Assembly (NCBI GenBank): GCA_017743475.1
Contig: JAGHYV010000001.1
Coordinates: 186,001 to 250,000, forward strand
DNA: 64,000 bases
DNA from: Roseiflexus sp.
GTDB lineage: Bacteria > Chloroflexota > Chloroflexia > Chloroflexales > Roseiflexaceae
Direction: 5' to 3'
Shown here in pieces: positions 46,681 to 55,457 of this stretch (position 1 is the first letter of the stretch; each line of letters begins with the position of its first letter). The notes under the pieces were generated by a model that worked only from the letters and a program-made list of their open reading frames with translations, had not been told where the DNA came from and ran no database searches. The translations under genes and the position numbers were made by a program.

Positions 46681-47337
46681 ATGCGCTCATCAGATCAACT
46701 CTCAGCGCGGCAGCGCGATATTCTTGGCTTTATTGAGGAGTTTACTCAGGAACATGGTTATCCGCCCTCCATTCGCGAAATACAGGATGGTTTGCACATT
46801 TCCTCAACATCGGTTGTTGCCTACAATCTCCGCGCTCTGGAGAGCAAAGGTCTGATCGATCGCGACGGCAGGGTATCGCGCGGCATCAAGATCAAGAACA
46901 TGACACCGATACCTCTGAGCCGCGCGCAGGGCGGTCGGGTGCCACTCCTGGGCGTCATTACCGCTGGTCAGCCGCTGCCCAACCCGGAAGACACAAGCAC
47001 CACTGCTGTCGAGATGATCGAGGTTCCCGTCGATGTGGCGCCGCCTGAGAAGCTGCAGAATGTCTATGCGCTGAAGGTGCGCGGTCACTCAATGATCGAC
47101 GCGCTGATCGACGATGGCGATATTGTGCTCATGCGCTACCAGGAGACCGCCGATAATGGTCAGATGGTCGCAGTGCGCATCGAGGACGATAACGCTGTCA
47201 CGCTCAAACGGTTCTACCGCGAAGGCGATAAGGTGCGTCTGCAACCTGCCAACATCACTATGGAGCCGATCTACGTCGATGCAGCGCGCGTTCATGTTCA
47301 GGGGCGCGTCGTCGGCGTGCTGCGGTCGATGTGGTGA
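46681..47337 (+). CDS. lexA: LexA repressor, SOS response
   Basis: 218 residues from the ATG at 46681 (SD AAAGGG). The winged helix reads QLSARQRDILGFIEEFTQEH, YPPSIREIQDGLHISSTSVV. The self-cleavage site Ala95-Gly96 is in LGVITAGQPLP. The catalytic Ser137 is in VRGHSMIDALIDDGD and Lys176 in AVTLKRFYR. It represses DNA-repair genes and is inactivated by RecA-stimulated autoproteolysis. The upstream in-frame extension has no good start. Confidence 0.96.
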   Translation: MRSSDQLSARQRDILGFIEEFTQEHGYPPSIREIQDGLHISSTSVVAYNLRALESKGLIDRDGRVSRGIKIKNMTPIPLSRAQGGRVPLLGVITAGQPLPNPEDTSTTAVEMIEVPVDVAPPEKLQNVYALKVRGHSMIDALIDDGDIVLMRYQETADNGQMVAVRIEDDNAVTLKRFYREGDKVRLQPANITMEPIYVDAARVHVQGRVVGVLRSMW

Positions 47338-47355
47338 AGTGACTCCTCTTCTCCA

Positions 47356-47464
47356 GTAAGTGTACGTATTTTTCCTGGGAGTGAGGGCATCTTGCCTTTG
47401 CAGGCATGACGAGAACAGAACGCCCTTGCTCCTGGGTGTGTATGTTCTCCAGGTTTGAATAGTC
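47356..47464 (+). repeat. MITE-like dispersed repeat, copy C (degenerate)
   Basis: GTAAGTGTACGTATT at the left and CCAGGTTTGAATAG at the right are mutated versions of the copy B ends. The core GAGGGCATCTTGCC is conserved. It begins 19 bp after lexA. Confidence 0.65.
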
Positions 47465-47674
47465 CATTTCCCCTGCGTTGTGTTGATCAGAGGCGAAGAG
47501 CATGCTAGCAGCAGGCGAGGGTGCTGCTTTTTCCTGCTCGTTGCTGCCTGTTGATGATCAAGAGATGGGAATTGTGCGGCAAAGTATGGGAGGAACGGGG
47601 CGCAATAACATATCCTGCTCCTTACCTTTGAATCTTTTCAACTGAACAGCTGTCCGCCTTGCGCGATAAGCGCA

Positions 47675-48733
47675 TCAGATCGGGATAAAACTGGCCTCCA
47701 GCGTCAGACTACGCACGAATGCGGCGATCAGACGTGCGGCATACTCGACATCGCTCAGGGCGATCATTTCATTCGGAGAGTGCATATATTGGGGATCGAG
47801 ATCACAGCGGTAGCGACCCCGCCGCGCGACAGGTGGATGGCATCCGCATCGGTTCCGGTGGAGCGCGGATTCACCTGGACGCTGTACGGAATGCCTTCGC
47901 GTTCTGCAATCGCTGTCAGCATATCGTACACCACCGGGCTATTGGCAGAACTGCGCGACAGCACCGGTCCGCCGCCAAGCCGCACATTGCCATATTGCCA
48001 GCGGTCGGCGTTCGGATGATTCGGTTGCAAAGGTCACATCAACTGCAATGGCGACCTGCGGCTCGAAACTAAAGGCTGCGGTATGCGCATCGGCAAACGT
48101 GATTTCCTCCTGCGACGTTGCCACCGCTGCTACCGTTGCGCGCGGGCGGTCGCGCTCCGGCAAACGAAGCGCCTCCAGTACCGTGAATGTGCCAATCCGG
48201 TCGTCAATGCTACGTGAAACGATCTTCCCGCCCGGCAGATCGTAGATTGGTGCATCGATCACACCGGTGGCGCCGACACGCACCAATTCTCCGGCTTCTG
48301 CCCGACTCGCTACACCAATGTCGATCCAGAGGTCCTCGATCTTGCTGGCTTTCTCGCGCTCGTCGGGTTTCATCTGATGGATCGGTTTCTTCCCGATGAC
48401 GCCGATGACATCACCGGTGCGCCCCGCCAGGCGCACCCGCTGCCCGACCAGCACCTGCGGGTCCCATCCGCCGATGGGCGAGAACGACAGAAAGCCGTCG
48501 TCATCGATAGCACTTACCATCACGCCAATCTCGTCGATATGACCGGCGAGCAGCACACGCGGCGCTCTGCCTTCCAGTACCGCATACGAACTGCCGCACA
48601 CATTGGCGTAGACTTGATCGGCAAAGGTTTCGGCTTCGCGCTGCCAGATGCGCCCGATAGCCACTTCGTCGCCGGAAGGACCAGGCGTGGCAAGCAGACG
48701 TTTCAAAAATGCAAGCGAATGGTCGTTCATCAT
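47675..48733 (-). pseudogene. M42 family metallo-aminopeptidase (FrvX/tetrahedral aminopeptidase-like), frameshifted
   Basis: From the ATG at 48731-48733 the frame gives ATPGPSGDEVAIGRIW, APRVLLAGHIDEIGVMVSAI (metal His), GGKIVSRSIDDRIGTFTVLE (bridging Asp) and VAAVATSQEEITFADA (catalytic Glu). Near 48010 it shifts, and GGGPVLSRSSANSPVVYDML with IPYSVQVNPRSTGTDADAIH continues one frame over. Near 47795 it shifts again, and the end MHSPNEMIALSDVEYAARLI (metal His) runs to 47675. All active-site residues remain, so inactivation looks recent. Confidence 0.85.
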
Positions 48734-48883
48734 CGTTCCTCTCTCTGTCAATGCATGCAATTGTACCGCATCGAAGCCAGGAATGCGATCTGCATACTGG
48801 AACGACGGGATCCTCCAACTCGCAATTGTACTGCGCTTCGAGCGGCGTAGAGCGACTCCCTGCCCCCTTCTCCCACGTGGGAA

Positions 48884-49909
48884 GCAATAGACTTCATCAA
48901 GGTTTAATGGCGTACTATTTTCATAAGAACTAAAATAGAGGGAAACGCGATGTGCGAGTATCGATCCATTATCGAAAATCCGGCGAAATGACGTTCTATG
49001 ACCGGAATGACCTCTGATGAGTTTCATGCGCTGGTTCCGATCTTCCACACTGCATTTGAAGCGTATATGGAACGTCGCACCATTGATGGTCATGTTCGAT
49101 ATTGTCGTCGCTCCGTCTCTTCTGCAAACTCGCACTTCCAACCACGGAGGATACATTGCTTTTTATTTTGACGTATCTCAAACAAAATCTAACACACGTG
49201 ATGCACGGACAGATCTTCCATATGAGTCGGTCAAACGTGAGTAAATGGGCGCATCTGTTGCATGGAGCGCTCAACTACGCGCTATCACGGCAACATCTCC
49301 TTCCGGCGCGCACTGCCGACGAACTGACGCGGCGATTGCGGGAGGAACCGCCGCCAACGGCGGCTCTGACCCCCTTTTATCCATGACGGCGTAGAACGTC
49401 CCATTCATCGTCCAAGTGATAAAGTCGACCGAGAATTGTATTACAGCGGCAAGAAGAAACGGCATACGCTCAAGAATGCTCTTATTGTTGATGAATTCGG
49501 CGCTATTCACTTTTTGAGCGATACGTATGAAGGAAGTATGATACATGTATCGCGGGTGAAGCGGAATACTCCCTTCCGAACGCGAGTATTCTCTATCAAG
49601 ATGCCGGGTTCCAAGGATTTGACGTGCATGGCGTGCTGGTGATTCAACCGAAGCAGAAGCTGCGCCACAGAGGGCTCACGCCGCAAGAAAAGGCGAATAA
49701 TCGGCGTATATCATCGGCTCGCGTGCGTATTGAACATGTTATCGGCGAAGTTAAGCCGCATCGAATCATTCGTGAGATCATACGTTCCAGTCGTTCCGAA
49801 TTTCGGGAGAAGGTCATAGAAACATGTTGCGGGTCGCATGACTTCCGAATTCGGTTAAGATGCAAAGAGTATTCTGAAAATCAAAGTGAACCTTGATGAA
49901 GTCTATTGC
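48884..49909 (+). mobile_element. Degenerate insertion sequence with intact 21-bp terminal inverted repeats
   Basis: Perfect inverted repeats at 48884-48904 and 49889-49909 (GCAATAGACTTCATCAAGG...). The transposase, of the IS5/DDE_Tnp_4 type, is in pieces: PTTEDTLLFILTYLKQNLTH with RSNVSKWAHLLHGALNYALS (helix-turn-helix, ~49130-49290), VDRELYYSGKKKRHTLKNAL (~49420-49480), QDAGFQGFD-like, and KANNRRISSARVRIEHVIGE (~49690-49760). At least two frameshifts and stops separate them. Length is 1026 bp. It could only move if a related transposase acted in trans. Confidence 0.8.
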
Positions 49910-49963
49910 GCATCGTGGAAACGCAATGCACAGTGCACCCGGCGTTCTGTTGAGAGACGACCA

Positions 49964-51091
49964 TCACCTGGCAGCATGGGGCAGCGGCGTCTCCACCGAA
50001 AGTTCCGTCTGCTGCCGGTCGAACGCCTGGCGCGCCTGATCGATGCGGCGCGCAGCTTCCGCCATTGCGAGCGCGGCGCGATTGGCGTCTTCGGCGCGAA
50101 AACTGCTGTAGAACGCCAGCATATGGTCGAGCGCCGTCAGTTCGAGTTCCAGCCCCTGCAGGTAGAGCGCGTGCGCTTCGGCAAGCGCATCCGGCGGTTG
50201 CACTGCTGCGATGACTGCGTATGCCTGCTCGATCTCATCCCGCAGACGCTGTGCCGAGGTCGCATGGATGATCGACGAGCCGCCGGGTCGACTGGTGGCG
50301 TTGCGGTACGACTCGATCGCGCCGCGCAGACGGGCGCGCGGCTCTTCCAGACGACTCAGGTATGCCAGCGTTGCGGCATTGCGCTCCTCAGTCAACGTGG
50401 TCTCGAGCAGCGCCGGGACAGTAATGACCGGTTCCTCTGGCGCCAGCTCTTCCCCGGCAGCGATTGCACGCTGCATCAGCTCTGCCTGAATGAGCGCCTG
50501 GTTCCGTTCTACTGCAGCGCGAAGCGCGTAATTGAGGGCGAGTGTGAACATCAGCAGCAAAATCGGCATACTCCAGAGCAACACGCGCGCCCGACTCATC
50601 TCCTGACGCGAGAGACGCCATCCGACCCACCAGGAATCGGTGTGATCCCGCGATGGCTCACGCGCCGGAAACAGAAAACCGATCAACCGCGTGCGCCACA
50701 GCGATGGCGATGGTGCAGCGACCACGCCATCACTGCCATTTGAGACGCTCTCTTCCGCCACATTGGGCACTGCACGCGCAAACGGCGCCGTGATGTCGGC
50801 ATCGCCATCGCGCAGCAACTGGCGACTCTCCAGCCACGCCAGTCCGCGCCGGGCGCGCTCATTCTGCGGGTTGATCGCCAGCACTGAACGCAGACAGAAT
50901 GCGATCTCTTTCGGATCGTCGAGAACGCCGGAGAGCCACAGCCATCCCATCTCGTGCTGCGGATCGAGTTGCACAACACGCGCCAGCAACACTGCTGCCA
51001 GACGACGCTGCCCACCACGTGCCGCCGCCACGCCACGCACGAAGAGTTGCGCTGCCTCGCGCTGATTTGCCTTGATCTCCGTCCTGACCAT
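49964..51091 (-). CDS. TPR-like single-pass membrane protein
   Basis: 375 residues. An N-terminal helical repeat (RGGQRRLAAVLLARVVQLDP, then LRSVLAINPQNERARRGLAW) resembles a TPR pair. A hydrophobic segment (ARVLLWSMPILLLMFTLALN) at about residue 185 separates it from a C-terminal helical, Glu/Ala/Arg-rich domain. No enzymatic motif is seen. The ATG overlaps the GH18 stop (TGATG), so both are translated together. Confidence 0.7.
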   Translation of the reverse strand: MVRTEIKANQREAAQLFVRGVAAARGGQRRLAAVLLARVVQLDPQHEMGWLWLSGVLDDPKEIAFCLRSVLAINPQNERARRGLAWLESRQLLRDGDADITAPFARAVPNVAEESVSNGSDGVVAAPSPSLWRTRLIGFLFPAREPSRDHTDSWWVGWRLSRQEMSRARVLLWSMPILLLMFTLALNYALRAAVERNQALIQAELMQRAIAAGEELAPEEPVITVPALLETTLTEERNAATLAYLSRLEEPRARLRGAIESYRNATSRPGGSSIIHATSAQRLRDEIEQAYAVIAAVQPPDALAEAHALYLQGLELELTALDHMLAFYSSFRAEDANRAALAMAEAARRIDQARQAFDRQQTELSVETPLPHAAR

Positions 51092-52371
51092 CAGTGCTCT
51101 GGCAATAACCGACTCAACATCCGCTGCGACTCATACGGGTCCTGAAGCAGGCGATGACGAATGACCTCCCAGTTGCGCGGGTCTTCGCCGCCAAGCCGCC
51201 AGATCGCAATACCCGCCAGGTCGAGTTCCTGGACCAGACGCAGTTTCGCATCCAACCCGCTGCTGGTGGCGAACCAGACCTCGCGCCGCCCTTCTTCGCG
51301 CGAAGTGTAGGTGATCCAGTTTTCCTGTACCAGACCATTCTGGTTGCTCTCCATCAGATTGACTGACAGGCGATATGTCTGAATGATATCGTTAATCATC
51401 GCCCACGTTTGCCCGCGTGCATTGCCGCCACCGTCACGGGGCCAGTTGTATCCGTAGAATGGCACGCCGATGATAACCTTTGCCGGATCCACAACCGTCA
51501 CCGCATAGCGGGCGACACGTTCCACCCAGTAGACCGGCGCAACCGGACCGGGACCGCCGCCGCGCCAGTGGTAATCGTAGGTCATAATTCGCAACCGGTC
51601 AACAACCTGACCAATAACCGCCCAATCCTGAAATCCCCCCAACCCGCAGTAATCGCAGTCCTTGGCATGCACGGCGACAGTTAACAGTTTGCCGTGAGCG
51701 TGGAGCGCATCGGCAAGTTCGACAACAAACGCACTGTATTCATCACGGAGACTGCTGCTGATAAACTCGTAATCAATATCAATCCCATCGTAGTCGTAGG
51801 TGAGCACTTCATCGACTATCTGCTGCACGTGGTACGAACGCAGACGCGGGTTGCGCAGAATACCCGGCACCGGGTCATCGCCAGTAACGATATTGTGCAC
51901 CGTTGGAATGACGAGCACATTCTTGCTGCGCGCCAGTTCGATCAGCGTGCGGTCGCGCGCCTCGCGCCCAAAGCGGAGCGTACCGTCTGGCGATGGCGAG
52001 TACCAGAACGGGCTGATCTCGTCAAGAATATCGGCGTTCGCCTCGAACGACTCGCGATTCTCGGAGCCGAACGAGTTGGGGAGCCAGGCGGCGATATACC
52101 GCCCCGTCTTCGGATGAAACCACGCGCCTTCTTCGGGAAGCGCGGACGCGGGTGAAACCGTTCCCTCTGCCTGAACTGACGGGATGATCGCCGGTGCCGG
52201 CGTCGGCGTGTCTGCAACCAGCGTGACCGGCGGTAGCGTTGGAGTTGGAAATACCGGCGGTTCTGTCGCGCGCACGGCAAGACCGACAGTATCGACAACC
52301 AGCAATGCCCAGACGATCAACGACACAACATAGATCGACACAAACAGCGGTGATGAGAAAACGTGTCGCAT
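51091..52371 (-). CDS. Membrane-anchored GH18 family protein (chitinase/SleL-like)
   Basis: 426 residues. One N-terminal helix (FVSIYVVSLIVWALLVVDTV) and a Pro/Thr-rich linker precede a GH18 barrel. The catalytic motif DxxDxDxE is DGIDIDYE at residues 195-202, preceded by VHNIVTGDDPVPGILRNPRL-type loop. Strand 8 contains GIAIWRLGGEDPRNWE. Closest functional groups are SleL/YaaH-like N-acetylglucosaminidases acting on peptidoglycan. It faces the cell exterior and is cotranscribed with the TPR-like protein. Confidence 0.88.
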   Translation of the reverse strand: MRHVFSSPLFVSIYVVSLIVWALLVVDTVGLAVRATEPPVFPTPTLPPVTLVADTPTPAPAIIPSVQAEGTVSPASALPEEGAWFHPKTGRYIAAWLPNSFGSENRESFEANADILDEISPFWYSPSPDGTLRFGREARDRTLIELARSKNVLVIPTVHNIVTGDDPVPGILRNPRLRSYHVQQIVDEVLTYDYDGIDIDYEFISSSLRDEYSAFVVELADALHAHGKLLTVAVHAKDCDYCGLGGFQDWAVIGQVVDRLRIMTYDYHWRGGGPGPVAPVYWVERVARYAVTVVDPAKVIIGVPFYGYNWPRDGGGNARGQTWAMINDIIQTYRLSVNLMESNQNGLVQENWITYTSREEGRREVWFATSSGLDAKLRLVQELDLAGIAIWRLGGEDPRNWEVIRHRLLQDPYESQRMLSRLLPEH

Positions 52372-52417
52372 GACCGAGCAATAGTGAATGGCGCTCGCTC
52401 AGCAAGCGTCCGCGTCC

Positions 52418-52783
52418 TCAGTAGGCGTCCAATTCGTGCAATCGCTCATCGCTAATGCCGAAAAAGTGGGCAATTTCGTGCAGCACCGTGCGCCGCACCT
52501 CTTCGCGCAGCGCATCGCGCGAGGGAAAATCACGCACCAGCGGCGCCTGAAAGATCGTAATGACATCCGGGATCAGCGGATCGCCGTCAGTGCGCTCCGT
52601 CAGCGGCACCCCTTCATACAGCCCGTAGACCGTTTGCCAGGGGCGCAAACCCAGTGCGCGGCGCTGCTCGCGGCTGGGGCGCGCTTCGATCCGTACTTCG
52701 ACATTCGTAAGATAGCGGGCAAATTCAGGCGGCAGCGAGTCCAGTGCCTCGATAACGATCGATTCGAACGTCTTGCGATCCAT
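52418..52783 (-). CDS. Zincin-like metallopeptidase (minimal gluzincin-like, PF06262 type)
   Basis: 121 residues from the ATG at 52781-52783. The zinc motif is HEIAHFFGISDERLHEL (HExxH at 102-106, downstream acidic residue), and the N-terminus FESIVIEALDSLPPEFARYL with VPDVITIFQAPLVRDF-like strand matches the small bacterial zincin family. Function unknown; cytoplasmic. It follows the sigma factor gene by about 130 bp on the same strand. Confidence 0.88.
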   Translation of the reverse strand: MDRKTFESIVIEALDSLPPEFARYLTNVEVRIEARPSREQRRALGLRPWQTVYGLYEGVPLTERTDGDPLIPDVITIFQAPLVRDFPSRDALREEVRRTVLHEIAHFFGISDERLHELDAY

Positions 52784-52910
52784 AACGCTTCTATCGCCAG
52801 AAGAAACCCTCCAGGGCATTATACGCGGGCGATAGAAGGGACGTCAAGCAGGATGCCACATAAAAGTGGTATGCGGCAACCAGATGATAGAACCGGCGAT
52901 TGGAACGCAC

Positions 52911-53504
52911 CTAAGAGACGACGATCAGTTGACGCGCCGGATGGTCGGCAAGCGCCTCGGCGAGGCGCGCCAGCCCGCGGTGCTGGAGCGCTTTCACCGA
53001 ACCAACCGTGCGCCCAAGCGACTCGGCAATCTCGGCGAGCGAGCGATCCTCATCGAATCGCAGGCGCAACACAAGACGCTGATCACGGGTCAAAATGCGC
53101 ATAACGCTCCGGAGTTCATTGTATGCGATCTGGGAGATAACCGCTTCATCCGGGGGCTCGAGCGCTTGAGGCGCACTTTCATCAAGCGGAACGGATGGGC
53201 GCCTGCGCGCCTGGCGGAGCATGTCCATCGTGCGTGCATAGGCAATCCGGTAGAGCCATGCGGAAAAGGGCCAGCCGCGATCTTCGTAGCGATCCAGTCC
53301 TTCCAGCATCTTGACGAACACATCGCTGCACACATCCTCGGCGAGGACTGGATCGCCCAGTCGGGAAGCGATGTAACGATGCACCTGCGGAGCATACCGT
53401 TCGTACAACTGCCCGATCGCGTCAGCATCGCCAGCTTTTGCGCGCGCAATAATGTGCGCTTCGCTTTCATAATGGTTGTTGGCAGATGTGGATGCGACTG
53501 CCAT
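52911..53504 (-). CDS. ECF-type RNA polymerase sigma factor
   Basis: 197 residues. Region 2 contains DAIGQLYERYAPQVHRYIAS, LAEDVCSDVFVKMLEGLDRY and WLYRIAYARTMDMLRQARRR. Region 4 contains LRSVMRILTRDQRLVLRLRF, DRSLAEIAESLGRTVGSVKALQH. It directs RNA polymerase to stress or envelope-type promoters. No anti-sigma gene is adjacent; the downstream genes encode a zincin and envelope proteins, which may belong to its regulon (inference). Confidence 0.93.
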   Translation of the reverse strand: MAVASTSANNHYESEAHIIARAKAGDADAIGQLYERYAPQVHRYIASRLGDPVLAEDVCSDVFVKMLEGLDRYEDRGWPFSAWLYRIAYARTMDMLRQARRRPSVPLDESAPQALEPPDEAVISQIAYNELRSVMRILTRDQRLVLRLRFDEDRSLAEIAESLGRTVGSVKALQHRGLARLAEALADHPARQLIVVS

Positions 53505-54148
53505 TGTCCGCCTCTCAACAACGCAGAACCGATCTACTGCCCGACGAAAACACTGTCAGTGTACGTCGCAAAGATGAAAGAGTCGTGTCATCGGTCTGTG
53601 ACACGTGCGCTGTCAAGACAGGCAGGACGATGACAAGCGCCGACGTTCATTGTGTGTATACGCGCATCGGCATGCTCATCAGAATGCTATAGTTCCATAC
53701 AGGAGATCTGCCAATTGCTGATCGCTCCAGTGATCAGCGCGCTTGGCGCGCCTGCAAATAATGATGTATAGATAACGCTACGATGCGCGGTCGTAATGAA
53801 TGTTCATTCACAGCTCCGTCCGTCGCTGGCTTCGCCATCATAGGATATTACCACTCCTTAACACATTTTTAGTACAGTCGGTGTACAATATCAGTTACTA
53901 TATGTGGCATTGAAATGAGCGGCGACATTCAACATTCAGACGATGTTGACTCTGTTTGGCGACTACGCCTGTCGGAGTTGGAAGAACGCCGCATAGCATC
54001 CGCAGTGACAGCATACACTCGCCGTCATTGCGAGCCTGTGAATCGCCACAATCTCTCTGCACAACCGCAGAATGTCACGTCGTACTCGCAGTGACACATA
54101 TACAGCAGAGAGCTGGCAAGTGAAAGAGTGCGCGAAAGTGAGAACAGA
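53505..54148. promoter_or_regulatory. 644-bp intergenic region with two inverted repeats
   Basis: No gene is visible. TGAATG-TT-CATTCA (53797-53810) is a perfect 6-bp dyad of the TetR-operator kind. GTACA-GTCGG-TGTAC (53872-53886) overlaps a possible -10 (TACAAT, 53884-53889). Both could regulate phoU-acylphosphatase or the divergent sigma gene. Confidence 0.4.
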
Positions 54149-54805
54149 ATGCGGGCTCATTACATTAAGCAACTGCAATCAGTGCACGACGACCTCCTTC
54201 GCATGGGGAGTCGCGTCGAACATCAACTTGCCGACGCTATCAAAGCGCTGGATAGGCTCGACATCGAACTGGCGCGCGAAATTATTGCGCGTGATCGTGA
54301 GATTGACGCTGCACGCAACGCTATCGACGAGCATGTGTTCCAATTGATTGCCACTCAACAACCGGTTGCTACCGATCTGCGCAGTCTGCTGGCAGCGATC
54401 GCAATTGCCGGTGAACTTGAACGTGCTGCCGACTATGCCAAGGGCATCGCCAAAAAAGTCGAGCGCAGCCTGCAAACGTCGTCAATTATTGAAGCTCCGA
54501 TGGAACTTCACCGCTTGGGAACGCTAGTGCAAACCATGTTGCGTGCCTGCCTGGATGCCTTTGTGCAACTTGATGTGACGCTGGCGCGCTCGCTCGGCGA
54601 AAAAGATCAGGAAATCGATGCCCTGGAAGATCGTGTGATCGAGATGCTGAAAAATGCGGCGCGCCAGGATCCGCGCAAACTCGACTGCGCGCTGCTCCTG
54701 ATCGATGCCGCGCATGTGCTCGAACGTCTTGCTGATCGCACGACCAACATTGCAGAACGGGTCATTTTCATCGCTACTGCCAGAGCGGAGGAAATTAACC
54801 CATGA
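54149..54805 (+). CDS. phoU: PhoU-type phosphate signalling regulator
   Basis: 218 residues from the ATG at 54149. Two three-helix PhoU repeats are seen: LLRMGSRVEHQLADAIKALD with EIDAARNAIDEHVFQLIATQ and DLRSLLAAIAIAGELERAAD; then MLRACLDAFVQLDVTLARSL with EIDALEDRVIEMLKNAARQD and LLIDAAHVLERLADRTTNIA. The E/DxxxD metal-cluster motifs are present in both. PhoU links the Pst phosphate transporter to PhoR/PhoB and limits phosphate uptake; no pst genes lie nearby. It is coupled to acyP by ATGA. Confidence 0.95.
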   Translation: MRAHYIKQLQSVHDDLLRMGSRVEHQLADAIKALDRLDIELAREIIARDREIDAARNAIDEHVFQLIATQQPVATDLRSLLAAIAIAGELERAADYAKGIAKKVERSLQTSSIIEAPMELHRLGTLVQTMLRACLDAFVQLDVTLARSLGEKDQEIDALEDRVIEMLKNAARQDPRKLDCALLLIDAAHVLERLADRTTNIAERVIFIATARAEEINP

Positions 54806-55083
54806 TGGACATGGCTCGTGCACACGTCTTCATCTCAGGTCGCGTTCAGGGAGTGAATTTTCGCGCCAGCGCACGCAATTACGCCCGTGAAGTCGGTGTC
54901 TCTGGGTGGGTGCGAAACCTGGAGGACGGGCGTGTCGAGGCGGTCTTTGAAGGTGAACGTTCGGCAGTGCAGAAGATGGTCAGCTGGTGCTACAGCGGTC
55001 CGTCGCATGCGCGTGTCGAAGCAGTGGATGTGCGCTGGGAGAAGCCAACCGGCGAAGAACGCGGTTTTTCGATCATCTGGTGA
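54802..55083 (+). CDS. acyP: Acylphosphatase
   Basis: 93 residues. The substrate loop VSGRVQGVNFRASARNYARE (here ISGRVQGVNFRASA) carries the catalytic Arg, and the catalytic Asn is in GVSGWVRNLEDGRVEAVFEG. It hydrolyses acyl phosphates such as 1,3-bisphosphoglycerate and carbamoyl phosphate. Normal length is 90-100 residues. Its ATG overlaps the phoU stop. Confidence 0.95.
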   Translation: MMDMARAHVFISGRVQGVNFRASARNYAREVGVSGWVRNLEDGRVEAVFEGERSAVQKMVSWCYSGPSHARVEAVDVRWEKPTGEERGFSIIW

Positions 55084-55099
55084 GTTGACATCCTGCGCC

Positions 55100-55392
55100 G
55101 ATCCGTGTGCTTTTTTGGGAATAAACCACGGATTGCGGCGAATTGAACGGACGGATATGGATGTCTTTATTTGTTAATCCGTGCCGATCCCTCGCACCCG
55201 TGCCGGTCTGTAGTCTCTTTGGGAATAAATCACGGATATACACGGATGATTCTATTGGCTAATCCGTGCCGATCCGCGTGCTTGTTAGGAATACACTACG
55301 GATTGACACAGATGTTTTATTTGCTAATCCGTGCTAATTCGTCGCACCCGTGCTCATCCGTGTTCTATTCATAAAAAACCACGGATTGCCGC
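55100..55392. repeat. Array of degenerate ACCACGGATT / AATCCGTG units
   Basis: Four imperfect units of about 80 bp each contain a CACGGAT-type word, an AT-rich middle (TTTATTTGTTAATCC) and an inverse AATCCGTGCCGATCC word. Related units occur at 61128-61258 and 61545-61640. There is no gene in the array. Confidence 0.75.
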
Positions 55393-55457
55393 GAAAAGAA
55401 GTGCAGGGGGAGGCATTGACCGGACCCCTGCACCTCTGGCATCACGATAGGTCAACG

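Noticed and set aside
55100-55392. Possible CRISPR array
   Set aside because: The units are degenerate, unequal in spacing and contain inverse words. There are no constant repeats with unique spacers and no cas genes.
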